From contig JAUUYI010000020.1 of NCBI GenBank assembly GCA_030590525.1, forward strand, positions 1-14,207: DNA of 14,207 nt, read 5' to 3'. The position numbers were made by a program, and so were the translations under genes. Source of the stretch: Sedimenticola sp. (lineage in GTDB: Bacteria > Pseudomonadota > Gammaproteobacteria > Chromatiales > Chromatiaceae). Of the stretch, positions 6,274-12,716 are shown piece after piece. The first letter of the stretch is position 1; every line of letters begins with the position of its first letter. Below the pieces are notes generated by a model that was not told where the DNA came from, ran no database searches, and worked only from the letters and a program-made list of their open reading frames with translations.

Positions 6274-6605
6274 TGCTGGTCAAGGTGGCGTTGCAGCCGG
6301 TTCAGGTAAGCCTCCAGGGACTCATTGGACTCCCGGGGCAGGAGAAAGGTCAGTCGGGCTGCGATGATGAAGGGTTTACGGTCGCCACCCCCGGCGGGGC
6401 GTTCCTCGGTCAACAGTTTATTTACATTGGTCAGGGTCTGGACCGGGTCCTCACAGTAGCGGGGCATGATGACACTGCTGCCATACCACTGGGCCATCCA
6501 CGAGATACCCAGTATGATCGCCAGTACGATCAGCACCAGCCGCAGTGGGCGGAAGGGGGGTTTACTCTCCAGATCGATAGGTGCCAATGTATGAGCCTGT
6601 TGCAA
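6264..6605 (-). CDS. Small single-pass membrane protein (hypothetical)
   Basis: The family is not recognised. It has about 113 residues: a short polar N-terminus, one membrane segment (about 22-40, LRLVLIVLAIILGISWMAQW) and a hydrophilic C-terminal domain with two cysteines (RYCEDP and the C-terminal QQCR). That domain is presumably periplasmic, given the membrane topology. No ATG precedes the membrane segment. The usable starts are TTG at 6605, without a ribosome-binding site, or CTG at 6617, with GGAG 9 nt upstream. It lies in the same reading frame as hemG, separated from its TAA by six codons, so a read-through product would be HemG with a C-terminal membrane anchor. It overlaps the kinase remnant by 10 bp. 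Confidence 0.6.
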   Translation of the reverse strand: MQQAHTLAPIDLESKPPFRPLRLVLIVLAIILGISWMAQWYGSSVIMPRYCEDPVQTLTNVNKLLTEERPAGGGDRKPFIIAARLTFLLPRESNESLEAYLNRLQRHLDQQCR

Positions 6606-6623
6606 TGGGGGTGGCAGACAATG

Positions 6624-8036
6624 TTACTCCAGTATGGGGTCGGGGGAGAGGAGAGGGGATTGCCGGGTCAGCCGGGACTCTCCCAGGCTCTCCGTGATCT
6701 GCCGGGCGGTCTGCAGGCCCTGGTGGATGCGCTCCCGTACCGAGACGCCATCCAGGTAGTTGGCACAGAGGTGGAGTCCGGGGTGGGTCGCGAGCAGTGC
6801 CCTGATCTCACTGGTCCGCCTCAGGTAGTCACCATGGTAAAGAGGGAGTGCACGCGGGTGCCGGTCGATGCGGAGGTACCCGGGTTCCCCCCGTATTCCC
6901 AGCAGGGGCGCCAGATCGGCCAGCAGGCCACTCACCATCTGCGGGTCCGTCTGCTCCACTTGGGCGGGGTTTCGCATACCACCCAGGTAGGTGGTCAGCA
7001 GGGTATGCCCTGCAGGTGCCCGCCCGGGGAACAGGTTGCTCATCCACAGATTACCGTTGAAGCCAAGGGGTTCCCTTCGCGGGACCAGAAAGCCGGTGCC
7101 GTCCAGTGGGTGGGCTATCCGATCCCGTCTCAGCCCCATATGCACGACCGCAACCGATGCATACTCGATGCCGGCGAGCCGGGAGGCCAGCCGCCGGTCC
7201 AGTGGGTCGAGCAGCCCGGCAGCGGTGTAGGCAGGGGTGCTGATGATCAGCTGGGAGGCTACCTTCCGGTATTGGCCCTGGATGGATTCTCCGGTAACCC
7301 TCCACCCGCCTTCTCCCCGGGTTATCCCGGTTGCCCGGAGGCCGGTACGAAGGTGGATTCCCTGGGTGGATGCCAGACTGTTCACCAGATCGGACATGCC
7401 ACCAGAGAACGAGAAGGTCTCCGCCCGGTTGGCCCGGTGGCGTTTAAGCACCCGGTTGATCAGCATCCCGAGGGTGATGCTGCCATAGCGTTGTTCGAGT
7501 TCAGTGAGACGGGGTAGAACCGCCTGGGCGCTGGCCAGGTCCGGGTCCGATGCCAGCGTGCCGGTGATGAAGGGGTCGATGGCGGTCTCCATGATCTCCC
7601 TTCCCAGGCGCCGGGTGATAAAACGGGAGACACTCTCATCTGCCGTTCCACCCCTGGGGATCAGGATCTCGGCCAGCATGCGCAGCTTGCCCCTCCAGCT
7701 CCAGAGCGGTGACATGGCCATGGCCGGGATCCGCATGGGAACGCTGGAGAGCTGACCCTGGTGTACCACGTAGCGGTTGAGCAGATCGTTCCGGCTCTGC
7801 TTGCACGACGCCAGCCCCGCCAGCCGTATCAACTGATTGACCTGAGGGCGGAAGTTGACCAGCATCCCGGCAGCCCGTTCGCTCAGGTATCCTGCTTCCT
7901 GGCTGGAACGTATCTTCCCCCCCGGGCGCTCAGCCGTCTCCCACACCTCCACCTCGATGCCCTGCTGCGCAAGCCACCAGGCCGTTGCGAGGCCGGAGAT
8001 GCCGCCGCCGATGATCAGTACTTCAGATTCGCTCAT
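6624..8036 (-). CDS. hemG: Protoporphyrinogen oxidase, FAD-dependent (HemG/HemY type)
   Basis: A 470-residue flavoprotein predicted to oxidise protoporphyrinogen IX (or coproporphyrinogen III) to the porphyrin late in haem synthesis. Visible features: the FAD-binding GGGISGLATAWWL at residues 10-22, the second part of the FAD site ETAERPGGKI at about 33-42, the substrate-domain stretch DPFITGTLASDPDLASA, and the C-terminal FAD motif HLCANYLDGVSVRERIHQG. The length suits the family. The motifs favour a porphyrinogen oxidase over a phytoene desaturase or amine oxidase, although paralogues with other substrates exist. No good ribosome-binding site precedes the ATG. It lies downstream of the radical SAM/PCP_red gene, separated from it by a 160-bp inverted-repeat element, and directly upstream of a small membrane protein in the same frame. 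The context suggests a tetrapyrrole-related task. Confidence 0.85.
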   Translation of the reverse strand: MSESEVLIIGGGISGLATAWWLAQQGIEVEVWETAERPGGKIRSSQEAGYLSERAAGMLVNFRPQVNQLIRLAGLASCKQSRNDLLNRYVVHQGQLSSVPMRIPAMAMSPLWSWRGKLRMLAEILIPRGGTADESVSRFITRRLGREIMETAIDPFITGTLASDPDLASAQAVLPRLTELEQRYGSITLGMLINRVLKRHRANRAETFSFSGGMSDLVNSLASTQGIHLRTGLRATGITRGEGGWRVTGESIQGQYRKVASQLIISTPAYTAAGLLDPLDRRLASRLAGIEYASVAVVHMGLRRDRIAHPLDGTGFLVPRREPLGFNGNLWMSNLFPGRAPAGHTLLTTYLGGMRNPAQVEQTDPQMVSGLLADLAPLLGIRGEPGYLRIDRHPRALPLYHGDYLRRTSEIRALLATHPGLHLCANYLDGVSVRERIHQGLQTARQITESLGESRLTRQSPLLSPDPILE

Positions 8037-8046
8037 CGTAAGGTTA

Positions 8047-8206
8047 GGGCCTCGGGAATAGTGATTTGTCCAATAATGCGCAGGATATCAGCTCAGATTC
8101 AAGACGCAGATGAGGGCGCATATCATTGACTATGTAACCGAATCTGCAACGCAGAAGCTGAGCTTAGAGACAAGCAGTATTGGATAAATCATTATTTCCG
8201 AGGCCC
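8047..8206. mobile_element. 160-bp inverted-repeat element between the radical SAM gene and hemG
   Basis: The ends form a 30-bp inverted repeat (8046-8075 and 8178-8207) with three mismatches, beginning GGGCCTCGG.AATA.TGATTT. TTA lies at both outer borders (8044-8046 and 8207-8209), a possible 3-bp target duplication. An inner pair AGCTCAG (8090-8096) and CTGAGCT (8158-8164) extends the fold. There is no coding capacity. It sits 1-2 bp beyond the radical SAM stop codon and 10 bp before the hemG start, and so fills nearly the whole intergenic gap. Confidence 0.7.
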
Positions 8207-8210
8207 TTAG

Positions 8211-10247
8211 TCAGTTGCCTTTTAAGGCCGCCTTCATCCGTTCCAGCAGTTCCCGATCCAGCAGGCCCAGTCCACCGCCATCCGGGGATTGCCGCGACTC
8301 CACGTATTCCCGAATTTCGGCGAAGCGTTTCTCCGCCTGGCTGTTCTGCTTGAGTCTGGGCACCCGCTCCCGGGCAACCTCATAGGCGTCGAAGGCAAGC
8401 TCCTGCATGCCGAAGCCCTTCATGCGCCGTACCGCCCGCATCATGGCGCGGTTGCGGAAGCGGGTCAGGTCGGCACTGCGGATGATCTCTAGCCCTTCCC
8501 GGCGGGCGTTGAACTCTGCCGCCTTCTTGATGCCGCCGCGGATGAAATCAGGTGCTGATTTTACCCTGGCAAGGGCCTCCGGTTCCCATTTTACGCCGGC
8601 CATGCTGGTATTTACCACGCGCTCCACATCCTCCCGACTGACTGTGGTGGCATGGCGGCGCCCTGCCTCCCGCTCTGCAGCGGCCTCCATACTGGGCCGG
8701 ACGAACATCAGCACCTGGGGGGGGCGGTCCGCCAGCAGTGTTTCAAGGTGTGTCTCTGCATCCGGTTCCCAGGCCAGTCGCTGCTTCGGAGAGGCATCCT
8801 CGTCCAGCCGCTGGATCAGTTTCATGTTGACCTCTAAGCGCCCCTCTTCCCGGGCTACATCTTCTGCTACCTGGCGGATGCCCTCGCGCAGGAAACCGGG
8901 CAGTTGTTCGAGATAATTTCGTGCCTCACCGGTCCAGGCCAGGGTCGGCAGGGTGCTGCTGGTGCCTTCCGGGGAGGGGCCAGGAGGTGATCCGCCCGAC
9001 CGCATATCGGGAAACTGGTCACCGAAACGGCGGGCGGCGAGGGTGGCCATATGCGCCGGGGTCACCTCTTTTTCTCCCAGTTCCCGCACATGGGTCTCGG
9101 CTCGCTTGCGCACCATCTTGAGTAGAAAACCGGGGACTCGGGCGAGCCGTTGTTCCGCCTCCGGTGACCAGGCTATGTCACTGCTCAGGTTCTCTACCAG
9201 GGGCTCGATCAGCGACCGGCCGGTGGGGGTGTGACTGCACCAGGGGTCGGTGTCCATCAGGGTGCCGCCCATGGCCAGTGGCCGGGCGCGGCAGCCACCA
9301 CACAGTTTCTGATATTCGCATGCCCCGCATTTACCTTCCAACTGCGGGTTGCGCAGTTGCTCGAAGGTGGGTGCACTGTCCCAGATCTCCCAGAAATCAC
9401 GGGTTCGGATATTGCCCTCTTCATCGGGGATATAGGGGCAGGCGGTCACCCCGCCCTCCGGGGTGATGCGGCAGTAGTGGATACCCGCCAGGCAGCCCCC
9501 CCCCTCATAGCCCTGTGCCCGGGTCAGGGGGGATTCCGGGTCCTGTTCGTAGGCAACCCGTTTGTAGTGGGGCGCGCAGCGGGCACGGATGATCAACTCT
9601 TCCGTGTCGTGCTGGGCCTCGATCAGCTGGTTAAGCACCTGCTCGTAACGGGCGGGTGTAATGTCCGACATGGACTCACCGCGGCCGGTGCAGACCAGAA
9701 AGAAGATATTCAGCACATGGGCGCCGGATGCCTTGGCGAACGCGATCATCGACGGCACCTCGTGGGCATTCTGCTCGGTGACCGAGAAGTGGAGCTGGAA
9801 CGGCAACTGCTGTCGGCGGCACTGCTCCATGCCCGCCAGGGTTTTCTCCCAGCTGCCGGGGCAGCCGCGGAAACCGTCGTGGTGCTCGGGGTCGAGGGAG
9901 TCCAGGCTGATGCCTACCCCCATAGTGCCTGCTGCCTTGAGTGATTGCACCCGCTGCGCTGTCAGCAGCACCCCGTTGGTTCCGATCACCAATGCCAGAC
10001 CACGTTGGCTGCCGTACTCTACCAGTGTCTCCAGATCCTTCCGCAGCAGCGGTTCACCGCCGGTGAGTACCACCATGGTCTCGTTACCGCGGTTGGCGAT
10101 CTGATCCAGCAGCCCTTTTACCTCTGCCGTCGTCAACTCATCGGCATCCTCGTTCAGGCGGGTCTCCGCATCCATATAGCAATGGGCGCAGGCCAGGTTG
10201 CAGCGGCGGGTGAGGTTGACCGCGATCAGGAACAGGTCATTATTCAT
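8211..10247 (-). CDS. Radical SAM/SPASM protein fused to four PCP_red-like domains
   Basis: A 678-residue fusion. The N-terminal half is a radical SAM enzyme: CNLACAHC (Cys16, Cys20, Cys23) binds the SAM-cleaving cluster, and GGEP follows at 63-66. A C-terminal SPASM-type cysteine set (Cys270, then CGACEYQKLCGGC at 307-319 and Cys337) should hold one or more auxiliary [4Fe-4S] clusters. The core, including NIFFLVCTGRG, resembles the NirJ/AhbD/PqqE branch that makes haem d1, siroheme-derived haem and peptide cofactors. From about residue 357 on, the (L/V/I)(A/K)W.(P/G)EA......(P).F...(I).....A pattern occurs four times (starting near 358, 436, 491 and 552), which matches the PCP_red domain of BchB/ChlB; the third is more divergent. 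The start lies 13 bp after the upstream USP-PCP_red gene, indicating co-transcription. No good ribosome-binding site is present. Its substrate is unknown. Confidence 0.85.
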   Translation of the reverse strand: MNNDLFLIAVNLTRRCNLACAHCYMDAETRLNEDADELTTAEVKGLLDQIANRGNETMVVLTGGEPLLRKDLETLVEYGSQRGLALVIGTNGVLLTAQRVQSLKAAGTMGVGISLDSLDPEHHDGFRGCPGSWEKTLAGMEQCRRQQLPFQLHFSVTEQNAHEVPSMIAFAKASGAHVLNIFFLVCTGRGESMSDITPARYEQVLNQLIEAQHDTEELIIRARCAPHYKRVAYEQDPESPLTRAQGYEGGGCLAGIHYCRITPEGGVTACPYIPDEEGNIRTRDFWEIWDSAPTFEQLRNPQLEGKCGACEYQKLCGGCRARPLAMGGTLMDTDPWCSHTPTGRSLIEPLVENLSSDIAWSPEAEQRLARVPGFLLKMVRKRAETHVRELGEKEVTPAHMATLAARRFGDQFPDMRSGGSPPGPSPEGTSSTLPTLAWTGEARNYLEQLPGFLREGIRQVAEDVAREEGRLEVNMKLIQRLDEDASPKQRLAWEPDAETHLETLLADRPPQVLMFVRPSMEAAAEREAGRRHATTVSREDVERVVNTSMAGVKWEPEALARVKSAPDFIRGGIKKAAEFNARREGLEIIRSADLTRFRNRAMMRAVRRMKGFGMQELAFDAYEVARERVPRLKQNSQAEKRFAEIREYVESRQSPDGGGLGLLDRELLERMKAALKGN

Positions 10248-10260
10248 GGAGAGATTCAGC

Positions 10261-12507
10261 TCAGCCGTTTCGGGGGTCGTCCGGGTCGAGGTGAAAGACG
10301 CCCCGTTCGGCCCAGGTTTGCTTTACTGCATCCACGGCTTCGCCGGTCACCTGTGGCAGTCCGCCGCGCCGGGCCCAGCCCTCGATCTCCCGGATCAGCA
10401 TGCCCCGCACCATATCGGGCGCCTTGGCGATACGCCCCCGGGCGCCGGGTTCCCAGGGCATGGATTCTGAGCTGTGATCGGAGCCGCTCTTAAAAGTATC
10501 CATTACCTGCTGCACGAACCCCGCATCGATCTGCCGGATGCCACCCTGGGCAGCGATGCTCTCCGCCGCCTTACGGGTCATCTCCCGGCAGAACCCCGCC
10601 GGGACATTATCCATCAGCCCCTCAGCCGCCGCCTGCCAGTGCAACTCCCCTGACGGTGCCGTTTTTTCTTTTTCCTGCTTTTTGTCTTCTCTTCCTCGGT
10701 CCTCGCTCCTCGGTCCTTGGTCCTTGGCTTTTGTTCCTTGGTCCTGTTTTACTGCCTGCCCCATTGCCTTACGCGCCTCTGCCAAACCTGCCTCCGCCAC
10801 CTCCAGAGTGACTTCAGTATGACTCCCGGCCCGGGCGTAGGCCTCGATCCGCTGTCGGGCACTCTCCCGCATGAACCCTTCCGGCACCCGCATCAGCCGC
10901 GCCAGCGCCGCCACCTGCCAGTACATCTCCTCTGCCGTCTGGGTTGTTGATTCTTTCCCTTGGTCCTCGCTCCTCGGTCCTTGGGCCTGGGTCGTTTTTT
11001 CTTTTCCTAATACCTCGTGCCTCGTACCTGGTACCTGATTCTCCAGTCCCAGAAAAGCTGCAATATGTTCGGCCTCCACCAATCGCCCCCTTTCCGCCCG
11101 CGCCTTTTTTTCAGCACGCATGCTCAGGTTGCCACGCAGGCTCAGATCGCTGACGGTGAGCAGTAGTCGGGTTGCCTCTTCACTCCAGCGCATGGCCTGG
11201 TCCGTTGCGGGCTTACGTTTCAGTTCACCCTTGTCGTAGGCCTCTACGATCTCACTCATCGCCTTTTCGGCGTGGCTCGGCATCAGTTGGGCCGTCGCCT
11301 CGTCAACGATACTTTCGGTGATCACGGTGTGGCCATGCTCCTGGGCATAGCGCAGGATCGCCATCTTTGCCATTGGGCGGACGAAGTCCGGGACCCGCTC
11401 CATCCGCGTCTCCGCCTCCCGGCTCCAGGAGGTGGTGACAGCGGCGAGGCGGTCTGTTCTCGGTCGGTGTTTTCGCTGGCTCAGCAGCACCCCGCACTCC
11501 ACGTCCCGGAGCAGCTGTTCCGTATTGCCGCCGATATCCAGTCCCGGGTCTGCATGGATGCCGGTGGCGCCGATCACCAGCAGGGAGGGTGCTGTCTCGC
11601 GCAGGTAGCGGGTGATGATGTCGTGAGGTTTCCCATCCAGCAGAATCGGCTCGATCTCCACATCGTAGTCGCGAGCGATCAATTGGGCCACCGACAGGTG
11701 GCCCTGGTAGATCCTGGCCAGACCGGAGTCGATGATCTCCTCGTGCAGCTTTTCCTGCTCCTTGAACTTGAACACCTGGCCGGCCTCGTCCGAGAGCACC
11801 CCGGCGATGCGGTTGAAGGCGACGTAGTGGTAGTAGGGGTCGAAGGCGGAGACGACCTTCACTTTTACCTGCCAGGCTGCAGCCAGGGAGAGGGCAGTGA
11901 GCAGGCCCCCGTAGGCCTTTTCGGATCCGTCCACTGCCACCACGATGGGGCCTTCATTGAGCGCGCGCGCAGGTTGTTTGATGACCAGGGTATCGATCCG
12001 GGAACGGCGGGCGACCCGCTGGCAGACCGTGCCGAGACGGCTGCCCTGGATGGCGCCCAGCCCTAAGGCGCCCATCACCAGGAGGTCGTATTCCCCATTA
12101 TTTGCCTCATCGACCAGTGCACGGTAGTTCTTGCCTTCGAGCGATCGTCTCTTTACCTCCAGTGCGCGTTTGCCCGCCTCGCTCTCCACCTGATCCAGAT
12201 AGGAGTCGGTGATGATGGAGAGACCGCGGGTGATCAGGTCGTCATGAACATCCCGTTGACGCTCCAGTTCCTGCTCCTCCCGGAACTGCTCGGGCAGCCC
12301 CCCTTCCATCTGCCGGAAGCGCAGGTCATGCAGTTTTGCGGCGTAGACATGGGTTGCCGTCAGATCACTGCCGTGGTGACGGGCCAGCTCGACAGCTTCG
12401 ATGACCCCTCGGTCTGAGTGGTCGGAGGAGTCGACCGCCAGCAGCACCGATCGGTAGCGGGGGAGTGGTTCCAGCGCGGGGGTGTGCTTCCGGGTTTGGG
12501 TGGTCAT
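10261..12507 (-). CDS. Tandem universal stress protein fused to five PCP_red-like domains
   Basis: This 748-residue protein begins with two UspA-type domains (about 17-176, opening RSVLLAVDSSDHSDRG and closing LLVMGALGLGAIQGSRLGTV; and about 187-342, opening PIVVAVDGSEKAYGG and closing LLVIGATG). Both keep parts of the nucleotide-binding G.(2)G.(9)G(S/T) pattern, more clearly in the first. Five short PCP_red-like helical domains follow, starting near 359, 439, 528, 622 and 682 with the repeated .W..(E/A)A signature and ending in an Arg/Lys-rich helix. Domains 2-3 and 3-4 are joined by Gln/Gly/Glu/Lys-rich linkers (about 500-525 and 587-620) encoded by a 7-bp-period DNA repeat. The protein has no signal peptide or membrane segment, so it is cytoplasmic. 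I chose the ATG at 12507 over the TTG at 12534, because the extra nine residues overlap a hairpin arm. It forms an operon with the radical SAM gene 13 bp downstream. Confidence 0.82.
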   Translation of the reverse strand: MTTQTRKHTPALEPLPRYRSVLLAVDSSDHSDRGVIEAVELARHHGSDLTATHVYAAKLHDLRFRQMEGGLPEQFREEQELERQRDVHDDLITRGLSIITDSYLDQVESEAGKRALEVKRRSLEGKNYRALVDEANNGEYDLLVMGALGLGAIQGSRLGTVCQRVARRSRIDTLVIKQPARALNEGPIVVAVDGSEKAYGGLLTALSLAAAWQVKVKVVSAFDPYYHYVAFNRIAGVLSDEAGQVFKFKEQEKLHEEIIDSGLARIYQGHLSVAQLIARDYDVEIEPILLDGKPHDIITRYLRETAPSLLVIGATGIHADPGLDIGGNTEQLLRDVECGVLLSQRKHRPRTDRLAAVTTSWSREAETRMERVPDFVRPMAKMAILRYAQEHGHTVITESIVDEATAQLMPSHAEKAMSEIVEAYDKGELKRKPATDQAMRWSEEATRLLLTVSDLSLRGNLSMRAEKKARAERGRLVEAEHIAAFLGLENQVPGTRHEVLGKEKTTQAQGPRSEDQGKESTTQTAEEMYWQVAALARLMRVPEGFMRESARQRIEAYARAGSHTEVTLEVAEAGLAEARKAMGQAVKQDQGTKAKDQGPRSEDRGREDKKQEKEKTAPSGELHWQAAAEGLMDNVPAGFCREMTRKAAESIAAQGGIRQIDAGFVQQVMDTFKSGSDHSSESMPWEPGARGRIAKAPDMVRGMLIREIEGWARRGGLPQVTGEAVDAVKQTWAERGVFHLDPDDPRNG
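10691..10746. repeat. Heptanucleotide-period repeat encoding protein linker 2
   Basis: Read on the coding strand, this stretch is a chain of 7-bp units such as AAGGACC, GAGGAGC and GAGGACC. Because 7 bp is out of phase with codons, three units encode a 7-residue period (QGPRSED). A 23-bp segment (10698-10720) is identical to 10962-10984 and lies in the same reading frame. Confidence 0.75.
10957..11037. repeat. Heptanucleotide-period repeat encoding protein linker 1
   Basis: Contains the same 23-bp segment as the other linker (10962-10984), then an A-rich spacer and a second run of 7-bp units of different flavour on the coding strand (AGGTACC, AGGTACG, AGGCACG, AGGTATT; 11007-11037). It is in frame within the USP-PCP_red gene. 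Confidence 0.75.
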
Positions 12508-12521
12508 GGCTTTACAATAGA

Positions 12522-12570
12522 GGGCAACGGGCAAATGGAGCAGGCTGCACCGCTCTGTTTGCCCGTGCCC
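12522..12570 (-). promoter_or_regulatory. Stable hairpin in the leader of the USP-PCP_red gene
   Basis: On the minus strand, GGGCACGGGCAAA (12570-12558) pairs with TTTGCCCGTTGCCC (12535-12522), with one bulged base. Inner GAGC/GCTC pairs extend the stem. It ends 15 bp before the ATG at 12507. There is no T-tract, so it is more likely an RNA stability, processing or attenuation element than an intrinsic terminator. Confidence 0.5.
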
Positions 12571-12578
12571 TTTTCAGC

Positions 12579-12713
12579 TTAAAGAAACAACCAGTATCCG
12601 ATGAGATAGCCGATTACCAGGAGATTGATGACAGCGCCGACGATGGCAAGATAGTCCATCGGGGCGAACCTTCTTTCCGGTCTATGCTCCATCCTATTGG
12701 CTGCCGGTACCAT
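12579..12713 (-). CDS. Tiny single-pass membrane protein
   Basis: This open frame encodes 44 residues from the ATG at 12713. The C-terminal 26 residues, beginning MDYLAIVGAVINLL, are almost entirely one membrane helix ending in GYWLFL. The first ATG lies 3 nt after the stop of the cupredoxin gene, a spacing that suggests coupled translation. An internal ATG at 12659 has the better ribosome-binding site (AGAAGG, 8 nt upstream) and would give just the 26-residue helix. The N-terminal extension (MEHRPERRFAP) is positively charged, which would keep it in the cytoplasm with the C-terminus outside. The family is unknown. Its position between the cupredoxin and the USP-PCP_red gene makes a small subunit or anchor of that system possible. 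Confidence 0.55.
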   Translation of the reverse strand: MVPAANRMEHRPERRFAPMDYLAIVGAVINLLVIGYLIGYWLFL

Positions 12714-12716
12714 GAC

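Noticed and set aside
6252..7517. A 421-residue open frame on the plus strand
   Set aside because: It lies antisense to hemG and the small membrane gene, is rich in Gly/Gln/Pro, and resembles no protein family. It is a high-GC shadow of the true genes.
11272..12066. A 264-residue plus-strand frame
   Set aside because: Fully antisense to the recognisable USP domains; its His/Asp/Gly/Val-rich composition is typical of a mirror frame.
12508..12534. TTG start nine codons upstream of the USP-PCP_red ATG
   Set aside because: It has no ribosome-binding site, and the extension overlaps one arm of a hairpin.
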